In this document: piece after piece, positions 55,501 through 64,000 of the stretch
Position numbering within the stretch: position 1 is the first letter of the stretch
Layout of the letters: the number at the start of each line of letters is the position of its first letter
NCBI RefSeq assembly: GCF_032362555.1
Contig: NC_083525.1
Span: forward strand, 2,341,501-2,405,500
Direction: 5' to 3'
From: Amyelois transitella
Lineage: Eukaryota; Arthropoda; Insecta; Lepidoptera; Pyralidae
Length of the DNA stretch: 64,000 bases
Program-made: the position numbers and the translations under genes
Notes under the pieces: generated by a model
Told to the model about the DNA's origin: nothing
What the model saw: the letters and a program-made list of their open reading frames with translations, nothing else
Database searches by the model: none

Positions 55501-57335
55501 TGCTAGAAAATATCTGCTTCAAAGGATAAATTCTATATATGAGCTCAATATCACTACACCAAGGGGATGGCTAATAAACTTGGGAAACTTTTGGTAGACG
55601 ATGGGCTATTTTAACCTGTCACTATTTGAATCTCAATTCGATCATTAAGCCATGCAGCAGAACCCTGCCTTTTTAATCTTTTTAAGACTGTTTGCTCTGT
55701 CTACCCCGTAAGGGACATAGACGTGATTTTATGCACGTATATCGCTGGAAGACTGATTCTGCAATGAGGGAGTGTGAAGACTTTACTGTTAGAAATTATG
55801 TCTGGTAAACCCGCTGATTACGGAATCAGCCTACTGTGAATAAATAATAAGTAACAATTAATATTTCTTTGTTTCTCACCAAAACATTTGTTACATACGA
55901 ACAAAGTGGGTAGGTATCCTATATTGGCTAAAATTAAACATGTTGCAATCAAAATTTGATGCGAGTGAGAATGTAGATACGAGTAGAACAATTAATTTTG
56001 TGGGATCCTTAAGCTGTAAATCTGATAACTTTTATTATTATTATGATATTTTGTCTAAGCCTAATTGTAATAATATAATAATTATTAACACTCCACAAAA
56101 CATAAATGAACAATGTGACTTTTATCCACCTTACTCATCTTTCATTTTTAGGTTATTTTTCACCTGAACTACTGTTTGTACTAAAATATTTTTTATTTCA
56201 AGAAATAGATAAAGTTAACTTTTTGTTTATTTATTGTCTCCTAAGGAAGTCTATGGAGAGGATTTTTTGTCCCCTACTGTACAAGCACATCGATTTTATT
56301 AATTATGGCATACCCCGGGTTCCTCTCCAGAGTGGTGAGGATATAGCCAGGATTTATTAATTATTATAATAACTCATATACATAATTTCCTAATAGTTCA
56401 AGCAAACCATGGTGTTATATAATTGTATTATTTATACTTTATTATGCATACGCTCTGAAGGTCCAAGTATAATTGTGAAACATTTTTTATACATTATTTA
56501 TTAGTTTTGTTAAGTGGCTACGCAAGTCCTTAAGGCTATGCACTTTGTCAACATGTGACACAAATGATACCACCATCTTGTTTGAAAAGGATGATAAGAT
56601 GCCTGCCTACAATACGGCAATATAAGATAGGAGTGTGATGATCGATTCTTTTATAAAGATTATTGTATAAACTTATAAACGTTGTACATTTATAAACTTG
56701 CATGTCTATCATAACGTAACATAATAATTTTAAATGTACTTCTGATGAAACAAAGACGTGCAAATCGATTTTTAATAAATGGGTCCCTCAAATTCTTAAA
56801 TTCTATAATGCAAACATTATTTAGAAGTAAATTCTTAAAAAAAAGTAACATGACCCGCGTGTAAAATTTTTAAGCATAGGCTTGCTGAAAATTAAATGGA
56901 TGTAAAAATTTACATCTCAGTAATATCTCTCAATTGGCTTACGCAATTGGCTAATTATCGGGTAGGATCATATAATCAGGGACCAAATCATTAGGTACCA
57001 CCTAATTACACAATTACTTCAACATAAAATCAACAACAACAATCGATTTAACCGCAAAAAACAATACTTGTGCGAATCCCCAGCTGTTTTAGACACCGCG
57101 TGTACCAGGAGAACATACCCGTGACTGTTGCTCGTAGTCCGAGGCCTGGAATGTTCTTGTACGAATTCTACGGGCGCGGGCGTGGGCGCCGGCTCCACGG
57201 CGACCGGCGGCGGCACCGGCGCGGGAAGACTTGGGGGCGCCACCGGAGGCACCGGCGACAGAGGGCGAACCACGCCGTTGATACGAGGAGCCACCGGCAC
57301 TATTCTCACCGACACCGGCGACTTTGGCTTCTCCT
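43566..57335 (-). CDS. Mnt: Max-binding repressor Mnt, bHLH-zipper; 5' exon(s) missing
   Basis: Nuclear transcription factor that pairs with Max and binds CACGTG, opposing Myc. Exons in gene order: 57335-57119, 53982-53745, 52115-51980, 51720-51659, 51574-51455, 50845-50771, 46643-46557, 46037-45935, 45338-45267, 44401-44316, 43730-43566 (stop TGA 43566-43568). Every junction is GT..AG and the phases agree, giving 452 codons plus a partial first one. Order: Pro/Ala-rich segment; Ser/Gly linker; basic region VHNKLEKNRRAHLK with the E-box-reading His, Glu and Arg; helices ECFELLKRQLP and KKTSNLSILGSAIRYIQ; zipper ECEHEMERLAREKIAAQQ; then a Thr/Val/Pro-rich tail ending KPVVVVSSAHA...TSHNT. The first visible exon needs phase 1 from upstream, and no start or Sin3-interaction motif is seen up to 64000, so the 5' end is beyond the window or unrecognised. 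Confidence 0.92.
43990..44278 (+). repeat. RTE-like LINE/SINE 3' tail
   Basis: 'cccgcaacttcgtccgcgtg', 'gcctaaagccttcctcgata', 'caaactcttcagctttctaa'. Opposite orientation to 4650-4912, in a Mnt intron 38 bp from the exon ending at 44316. Confidence 0.65.
44655..44885. repeat. two SINE-M fragments in inverted orientation
   Basis: 44655-44772 (-): 'cacgcctatatcccttttgg' to 'ttgctagcgcatcgcc'. 44775-44885 (+): 'gccatgtggtttccggcacc' to 'gataggcttataaacttt'. They touch near 44773. Confidence 0.75.
45365..45490 (+). repeat. SINE-M fragment with internal deletion
   Basis: 'ggcaactaagggataggctt' to 'gggatatggacgtgtttata'. It begins 27 bp beyond Mnt exon 45267-45338. Confidence 0.75.
45642..45869. 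mobile_element. 228-bp MITE with about 22-bp terminal inverted repeats
   Basis: Left 'catagacgttgaaaaaaagg', right (complement) 'catagatgtagaaaaaaggc': two mismatches and one indel over about 22 bp. No coding capacity. TA dinucleotides inside both ends suggest a Tc1/mariner-type TA target, but this is a guess. In a Mnt intron. Confidence 0.75.
46272..46508 (-). repeat. tRNA-derived SINE with damaged head
   Basis: Tail 'aataaatatatacgggacaa', body, B box 'gattcgaa', and a deletion between B and A boxes ('ctaggcagactgtgtccgct'). In a Mnt intron 49 bp from the exon ending at 46557. Confidence 0.75.
46644..47555. other. Mnt intron, no feature recognised
   Basis: AT-rich sequence. I see no repeat family or exon here. 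Confidence 0.4.
47556..47830 (+). repeat. dispersed repeat ('tcctggctttagtcccggtt')
   Basis: Same family as 37745-37975: 'atcttcctcctggctttagt', 'cggggtatgcttttgaccat', 'tttctcacgatgttttcccc'. Confidence 0.6.
48045..48542. repeat. perfect 212-bp inverted repeat, 74-bp spacer
   Basis: Left arm 48045-48256 and right arm 48331-48542 are exact reverse complements over all 212 bases I compared, including 8-nt A and T runs. The spacer 48257-48330 is single-copy. Inner ends: 'gcgtggggtgc' and 'gcaccccacgc'. No ORF, TSD or TIR-transposon signature. It lies in the 4.1-kb Mnt intron between exons 50771-50845 and 46557-46643, so the pre-mRNA would fold into a long hairpin. Confidence 0.97.
48543..48610 (+). 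repeat. diverged tandem copy of the right-arm end
   Basis: 'tattttctattttttagttc' ... 'gcaataaaacgggtag' repeats 48475-48542 with several mismatches. It has no counterpart left of the left arm. Confidence 0.8.
48765..48910 (+). repeat. SINE-M 5'-truncated copy
   Basis: 'tttttaaggcgatgggcttg' to the TATG tail; the head is missing. Confidence 0.8.
48911..50770. other. Mnt intron, mostly featureless
   Basis: Apart from a (cata)n run at 50056-50083 I see no recognised feature. The open frames at 49000-50040 look like chance ORFs in AT-rich DNA. Confidence 0.4.
50056..50083 (+). repeat. (CATA)n microsatellite
   Basis: About seven uninterrupted units of cata. Confidence 0.9.
52116..53415. other. 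Mnt intron between zipper and bHLH exons
   Basis: No repeat or exon recognised from 52116 to 53415. A degenerate bHLH exon and a LINE tail follow. Confidence 0.4.
53416..53531 (-). pseudogene. degenerate second copy of the Mnt bHLH exon
   Basis: On the minus strand, open without stops: NHEKKNRRVRLKACFELLKL, then NLWILGSAIR, then GTAAGT. It is clearly homologous to the real exon 330 bp upstream in the gene. The E-box-reading His and Glu are replaced (Ser and Lys in alignment), the loop is four to five residues shorter, and a 10-bp loss just before the donor shifts the phase (2 instead of 0), so splicing it in would break the frame of the zipper exon. Confidence 0.8.
53596..53705 (+). repeat. 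LINE 3' tail with (aaac)n end
   Basis: Nearly identical to 28078-28185: 'ggggataagtccgccattgt' ... 'tttttatgtgcaataaagag' then (caaa)n. Between the real and the decayed bHLH exons. Confidence 0.75.
54050..54190 (+). repeat. fragment of the 'gactcccgtctgacct' repeat
   Basis: 'tttttacttttgtcccagtt' and 'agactcccgtctgacctaca'. Diverged. Confidence 0.45.
54191..57118. other. Mnt intron before the bHLH exon
   Basis: Contains a SINE-M 5'-truncated copy at 55560-55740 (+) and a short inverted fragment of the 'ccccgggttcctctccagag' repeat at 56310-56350. Otherwise AT-rich and unassigned. Confidence 0.45.
55560..55740 (+). repeat. SINE-M 5'-truncated copy
   Basis: 'ggggatggctaataaacttg' to 'gggacatagacgtgatttta'. 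Quite diverged. Confidence 0.7.
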
Positions 57336-60300
57336 CTGTGAACAAAACGTTCAAATTTAAACGCGAAGTTTAAAAATACATAATTTCATAAACGTCACAC
57401 TATACTGTAATAAAGTCTATTTTGCAATAGCATGGCACCATACGGTGTCGGCACTTGTCTCAGTCGTGTCAACCGCTCGTCGGCGGCTGCAATACGTGGC
57501 GGTAAAGTACCAGGCGAGCAGAATAGAGCAGGCGTTGTTTTGATACCGCGGGAAAGAGATAAACTCAGCGATAAGAATGGACAAACTATACAAACACCAA
57601 ATCGCTTAAAACCATTCTCGTGCAACAATGAATCTTGTAATTAGAAGCATAAGATCGAAATTTGAAAAAAAATAATGTAATCTGTCACGCTGCATTGGCG
57701 AGCGAGACGGATCGAGAAATGTTAGCGTGGTAAAAGAGACAGATATATGGGGCGTGGCTTGAGCGTCGAATGACGTCAGTACATGTGGTTGCGCGCGTGT
57801 CTTTACGTCCGTAGTTGCCACGCCGAAAATCAGCTGCTTAAAATGTCACAAAAACTTTAGGCGACAGCGGTCGGTAACCGGTTACACCGTTCAGTTTATT
57901 TTCCTAAATGAATATATTTACTTCATGTCCAATTAGAATGATTGATGACATAATTGTTGACAATCATATACTCATTTTATCTATGAAATTACGTGTCTCG
58001 CTACCATATTTGTTACAAAATATAATTCATTGTTGTTAAGTATTATGTTATTGTTGGTATATCTACATCCTATTTTATGTGACTTAAACCTTTGTACAGC
58101 TATATGAGAAGAGGTACATTCTGTACTGCATATGAATCAAACTGTTACCACAGAATATATAATAGTAGACGTATACTTTAAAGGTTTATGGATAATTCAG
58201 TGAAGAACATCTATTTATTTCAAACAACTAAGCACTAAAATACTACTGTTAAATTAAATTATCCAAAAGTATCATTCCACCTTAAAATGATGGTTGAAGT
58301 GCACATTCCTGGAAAAATAAGACAATTAAGACCAATATGTTTATGGTCTCTAGTCTTGAAGTGTAATGTAAACTGAAATAAACTGACTTACTATAGATAA
58401 CAGCATCATTAAATCACAAAAGTTATATAAGATGTTATTAAAAAATATATTTAAACGTTAAGCAATATAATAAATACCGGTTAATACAGGAAAGAAATGT
58501 AATAAAGTTACGTTGGAAAATAAAACACTTGGTTTTAACTATAATAAGCAGTATAATAACTATAATACTAATCGACTTTTTTTTTACTTTTTTTTAAGAA
58601 CATCACGATAAATTCCGAATTGAATATTTTTTAAAGAAAATTTATCGTCACGTTCCTATAACATGTAAGTATAAATCAATAAGGGCAATTTCTCTTTAAT
58701 CACAATTTACTTTCCGTATCCCAAAAGGAAACAAAACAAGCTTATAAACTCATGTGACTTTTCTTTATTTGACTTGACTTTATCGAAATCTAATGAACCG
58801 ATTGAGTTACAAGTAAGTACAACCACAGAATGAATCTTGGTAAATGCCTATGTACATATGATATTTCAAGAAGATTTGACTTAACAAACAGTAATGTTTA
58901 ACAAAATTTCGATAGGTGTGAATTACTTCAATTCTTCCCTGTTCTTTTTCAGATTGTATTTCTTTATAAAATATATATTGCATTTTTTTTAAGACAAATA
59001 AGAATATTTGAATTCCCAACACAGTATACAGGTAATCGTCCTTCCCAAGAATTATTTAACCGCGCGCAAAGGTGAGTTAGGTCTACGACTGTTGCACTTA
59101 TGACTTTCAAAAGCACGCCATTGCTTTATCTAAATTTTAAGAAATGTGATATCTTAGTAATCTGCTTCATTATAAAAAAAAAACTTTTAAAACATTTTCA
59201 AGAAACCCTATACTTCCCTTTCGTTTCGCATCGCACGAAATAAAATCTACATTATTTTCTGTATCGCGTTGGCAATTTAAAAGTAGGACACGCGAATATT
59301 AAGCGCAATAAATTAAAAAATATACAATCTCGAATCAATATTTTCGTATAGCATGTTTTAACGAAATCACCCGATATCTGAAGTTCAGGACGAACAACAC
59401 GCCATTTTAAATACATAATTATGTAAATGTAACCTGATCAGCTCCGAGAAGATACAGTGAACTAGAAAAACAACAGGTTTTTTGCAATGCTTTTTGAGAA
59501 AAAAACAAAGAATTTTTCTTTTAGTAACAAAATAGTTTTTATGTTAATACGTAATAACTTTAATTTTCTGTTTTTATAATACCTAAATACAACACATACA
59601 AATTAATGTTTTTAGTTATACGGTACAAATTTAAGTTATATTGTAACCTTAATATTTAAATTTGTTATAATATTTTAACAAAATAAAAAAGTATGCTCAA
59701 GTATGCTCATATCACGATGTCAATTACAAGAATCGCTGTCAAACACAGACGAGATGAGTACCAGAGTCACATAAAAAGAAGAGCAGTTACGTAACTTGTA
59801 CTATGGAATAACTTGAATTACTTTATGAAATTTTGAACCTGAAAAAACTATGGAACTATTTTTCATTTAGTTTTTTAATGCAAATTGATATTTCATTCCA
59901 AAAATAAATCCTCAGACTACCTATAATAATTACAAACCGCAACTGTCCCAGAAACTACAAAAACGCAGATAAGCAGACAAAGCCCTCTTGTACTACGCAA
60001 TAATTGTTGATAAATTTACGTTTGTATTACTATTTAACAATGATCCCAAAAATGTAAGTGTTCATTTTACATTTAAGGCTAGACTGACTAGTCTCTTACC
60101 ATTTCCTTACACCTCAAACACAAGGTTTTGTTATTTAAACTGATCTCATTAAAATCAAGTTTAATTTCTATCTAGGTATAGGTGACATTGTAAGCAGTAT
60201 TGAATAATACCTACGTATTATATTTAAAAAAAAAAAACAAGACAACACAAGATTTCGAAATTCAATTTGATAAATATAAGTCTGCATATTGTGTGATTGT

Positions 60301-63300
60301 AATCACTATTGAATAAAACATTGAAATTAAAATAAAGTCATCCGTTCTAACAAGTCTAAACACAAAACAAAACCTCTTCACAGTTCATGGGCGCCTGGTA
60401 GAATAGCGTATGGCGGGCGCGCGCGGTTGCGGAGAACCTTGCAAACAGGCGGCCGCGGCTCCCGCCAAGCGGAACGACCACACGTGCCGGCTCCAGACGT
60501 GAAAACCAGACCAATAGAATAAATTTATCTATTGGCAAAAAAAAACATGTGGCGTTTGATGATCAAGGGCAAATATAACGGAGAACAATAATAATTAGGA
60601 TAAGTTAATGTAACAAACAGCATGTAATTTTTAATTTAATGAAGTAAAAGTAAAAATATTTTACCAAACGACTCGGGGTTTGAAAAATGTTTATAACTTG
60701 TTTTGTTTATTTAAATTCAGAAGAAAGTAGGACCTGTGGGAGTAACAGTGTGCATGTACAAAACACAAATGTAGTCTACAAGCGAAGTTATTTAAAGCCT
60801 TGATATTAAAGATTGCAAAATGCATAGGTCAAAAGTAAAATTCTAAAGTGCCGAATTACAGGTAAAAACACGTCGCAAATATGTGGTACAATAAAAGTCT
60901 TAAACCAGCGATCCCAACGGCATCTCGTATCCAGGTGAAACCGGTATCCGGCAGATACCAAATGATGCAGAAATACTTATGACGATTACTCGTGAAGTTG
61001 CAACACTAGCTACTCGTACATCAATGCAAAAAGAACCAAACCAGACCAAAACTAGTTCTAAAGATTGGATACCTTATATTGATATACATATTTTACGACT
61101 AAAACAAAACAAACATATTGATGACACAAAAATATGCCTACCAGAAATATCCACAGTTACCGAATTCATTTAAAACAGCCGACATGATGCAAACAGAAGA
61201 CTTAGAAATGCTTATAGAAGGAAATAGACCAAACGTAGGAAGGTTGAAAGGCGGATATAAATTAATGTTCAATAACAACAAACCAATAAACCAAACAGAT
61301 CTTAGAATTAAAATTAATATGCGTAAATTGGCTAATCTGTGTGTGATTTGAAAAAATATGGGAAATGCAAAAGTGCTCATTTTGAAAAGAAAATAAGCTA
61401 ATTCTAGAGAGAATACAAACTGTAACCAACAGATGTAATAACTTACATAATCCAGCATGATATAGGAAAATATATCTAAGGTCCGCAGGTCATATTTGGG
61501 AAATCCAAAAAAAGTTTTCGTACAAATTCAATATTGCGATATGGGTGTGAGTGGGGAGCCAAGGGAGGGAGGGAGTCTGGTAGTGGTGAGAGGGGGAGGG
61601 GGAGGGTGCGGCCACGTGACAGCACGTCACGAGGCTCGGTCGGTTACCCGAACACACAGCCAGTCGATGCAACGATGTAGCAGAGCTTACTTTGAGCGTT
61701 CCATGGAGATAAGGGTATTGAAAAGCTCTACAATTTTGGTTACTACAATATTAAAACGTTCTATTCAGATAACTTCTGAAACACTAGCCAGATTTTTATA
61801 AAAGCCGTTTACACATATAAAATCACTTATCCTGGAGGGGTAGGCAGAGACTATAACTTTTCACTTGTAATATAAAATACAAGTATAAAGTAGTTTAAAA
61901 ATATTAATTCCGCCTACTTACAGTACTGATTAAAATAAACAAATTTATCATCCTGCTCTGAACAAAGAAAATTACAATCACAACAACAAAATTGCCGAAT
62001 AATCATTTCACTAGATATCTGAACATTACAGATTGCATAAGTTAATCTTATTTCAAACACCATGTAACGTAATAAGTTGACATCTAAAGTAAGTTTGTGT
62101 CACTGACTGAGAGACCAGTGGGATGCTATTGTCAGATGATGGAGTTATTCGAAACAGCACAAACAAACAAAGTATATATATCAACTGCTTTTCTGCTAAC
62201 GCAATGAAAGTACTGCGGAAGAGAGAATTTTTGTGATTGAAGCTAGAAAAAAAAACATTACAACCAAAAAAAGAAAAGAGCTAAGCAGAGCCTCTGTCAA
62301 ACAACCTGAATCCCTCTCTCATAAGGGTTAAAGACGTGACAATTACAGTGATGTATTTCTTGACATCTTAACTTTCTAACATATCGATTATGTAGGTCAT
62401 GCGATAAAATCGATCTAAGCACAGGAATTGATTAAATGAAGTTTACGTAAGAAGCGATGTGTTTATCATGAAGTCAATAACCCTAAACATTGAAATCTCA
62501 TATGAAACGGTTGCGTTGATTCGCTATTTATGACGCCACGTGGAGATTTCGTCATTTGACAATCAGTTTTAGGTAACATTTGCCAGTGACAAACGTGATG
62601 TGTGTGGGCGAGATGATTCTACTTAGCACTAATTTGAGAGAACCACTCGTCTGAATGATGAAGATGATGAAGACATTCATTTCTCACCCGTAACGTAGTA
62701 AGAATAAATAAAATATATATAAATTGTGAAATACAATAACAGAAGATACCTATTTCTCATTATAGAAAAGAATAAATATAGTGCCGTGTGGTTCCCGGCA
62801 CCAATACGAAAAAGAATAGGACCACTCCATCTCTTTCCCATGGATGTCGTAAAAGGCGACTAAGGGATAGGCTTATAAAATTGCGATCCTTTTTTTTAGG
62901 CGATGGGCTTGCAACCTGTCACTATTTGGATCTCAATTCCATCATTAAGCAGAGCAGCTGAATGTGGCCATTCAGTCTTTTCGGGACTATTGGCTCTGTC
63001 TACCCCGCAAGGGATATAGACGTGACTATATGTATGTATGTATGTAGAAAAGAATAACATACGGATACGCTTAATAACTTGACGTGTGTATAATAATCGC
63101 TACTGAAGTTACGCAAGACATGCCCCAGAGAAGCCGAGACTAGCTAGATAGAGACGGAAACTCGTGCGCAAGGTCGTCGATATCCGTGTTGTTGCGTTGT
63201 CACAGAAATTAACTTTTATAGTGACAGCCATAAGACTGCAATTGATGAACCAAAAATACGAAAACATATAAAGGGAGAAAATAAAAGACTCCAAATAGAT

Positions 63301-64000
63301 AGGAGTTTTTTAACCGACCTGATACAAAGCATACTCTAAACTCAAAACTAGGAAATAACAAAAGAAAATTTAATACAAAAATGTATGCGGCTTTGGAGTT
63401 GAATCCGAAAAAATACTTTATCTCAAAGTAGTAAGCCCTACTAAACTAGGTAAGAACCAAAATATCAAACCACAAGTATTAATCATCAAAATGCGTATAT
63501 AAAATTAGTCACTTCATTCAGCGCGAATAATTCGATTGGTGCACTATCGGAACGCAGTTTCTAGAAGCTGAGTCACAGCAACACATCTCCGATATGTAAT
63601 AGTTTGTTAGCCCTTGCGTGAACAGAAAATTTTCCTTAGGTTCCATTGAAAATAGTAAACACTGATCTTAGAGAGATAAAACTAGTAAAATGAAGTGAAA
63701 CAGGCACAGCCTCACGACAGTTACGGCATGTTTATCATTTTAAGAAAGCATGATTTACGCTGATAAGTAAAGCCTACTTTACATAAATTTCTTGAATCCT
63801 GCTTACCATTTACTCGCGAAAAATAACAATTTGAATCCGTGTCCCAAAGAAAATTTTCCTAAACATTATATAAATTGGTAACCACAATGTGTGTGCGAAC
63901 GCAAGTGCCGTCAAGCATTCAAGAAACATGCGATATAAATCAAAGGAAACCCAGCTGTATATTGATATAAATAAGGTACACAACGAAGAAGGGGACAATG
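57336..64000. other. probable first intron or upstream region of Mnt
   Basis: No exon recognised. GC-richer islands lie at 57430-57580, 57700-57840, 60380-60500 and 61545-61690; the last has G-runs and CACGTG. CACGTG E-boxes stand at 60481-60486, 61613-61618 and 62537-62542. Repeats: LINE tail 61815-61857 (-), decayed SINE-M tail about 62285-62345, full SINE-M 62781-63044 (+). Confidence 0.4.
62781..63044 (+). repeat. SINE-M copy, full length, with 13-bp TSD
   Basis: 'gtgccgtgtggttcccggca' through to four TATG units. 'tagaaaagaataa' stands at 62763-62775 and again at 63045-63057. Confidence 0.92.

Noticed and set aside
57070-57373. Two Gly/Arg/Thr-rich frames on the plus strand
   Set aside because: Antisense shadows of the GC-rich proline exon of Mnt.
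60356-60538. GC-rich minus-strand frame as first Mnt exon
   Set aside because: No Sin3-interaction helix or similarity to the expected N-terminus, and no donor in the phase needed to join 57335.
61496-61801. Plus-strand frame rich in Gly/Arg
   Set aside because: It follows from the G-runs of the GC-rich island; no domain or splice context.

Overview
The window looks like a piece of a lepidopteran (moth or butterfly) genome. It is AT-rich, with small exons in AT-rich introns bounded by GT..AG, insect gustatory receptors with the C-terminal TYLV..LIQF signature, an astacin protease, a Mnt-type bHLH-zipper gene, and a heavy load of short retroelements with (TATG)n tails. The species cannot be named from the sequence.

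Layout. 0.6-22.6 kb holds three related gustatory receptor genes with almost the same ten-exon grid: GR-A (+, 599-7907, 441 aa), GR-B (-, 15115-9181, damaged or shortened at exon 6) and GR-C (+, 17678-22566, 445 aa). A and B are tail to tail; B and C are head to head. GR-A's last intron carries an internally deleted LINE. 23.3-24.2 kb holds a probable DNA transposon with 16-bp inverted ends. 24.5-26.9 kb holds a two-exon gene (-) for a secreted, very acidic Asn/Asp-rich protein; its intron contains a mariner element with an intact transposase ORF that landed inside an older SINE. 28.5-34.9 kb is a seven-exon astacin zinc metalloprotease (-, 329 aa, apparently complete, with an upstream TATA box). 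35.9-37.3 kb is a truncated LINE and a nested SINE. 38.0-43.6 kb is an AT-rich block almost free of repeats, downstream of Mnt. 43.6-57.3 kb has eleven exons of Mnt (-): proline-rich segment, bHLH, leucine zipper and a long Thr/Val-rich C-terminus. Its 5' end is probably beyond the right edge, so 57.3-64 kb is read as intron or upstream sequence.

Repeats. The commonest family (about 30 whole or partial copies, called SINE-M here) starts with a GTGCCG...CGGCAC hairpin and ends in a (TATG)n tail. Several copies have 13-17 bp target-site duplications, and the 3' end resembles that of a LINE also present here, so the two look like a SINE/LINE pair sharing a tail. A tRNA-derived SINE with good A and B boxes, RTE-like 3' tails and small MITEs are also present.

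Most worth a second look: a perfect 212-bp inverted repeat with a 74-bp loop in a Mnt intron (48045-48542); a decayed second copy of the Mnt bHLH exon (53416-53531) that has lost key DNA-contact residues; the SINE/LINE tail pairing; and the collapsed exon 6 of GR-B. The genes are separate functional units (taste receptors, an acidic secreted protein, a secreted protease, a Myc/Max-network repressor); nothing suggests they work as one pathway.
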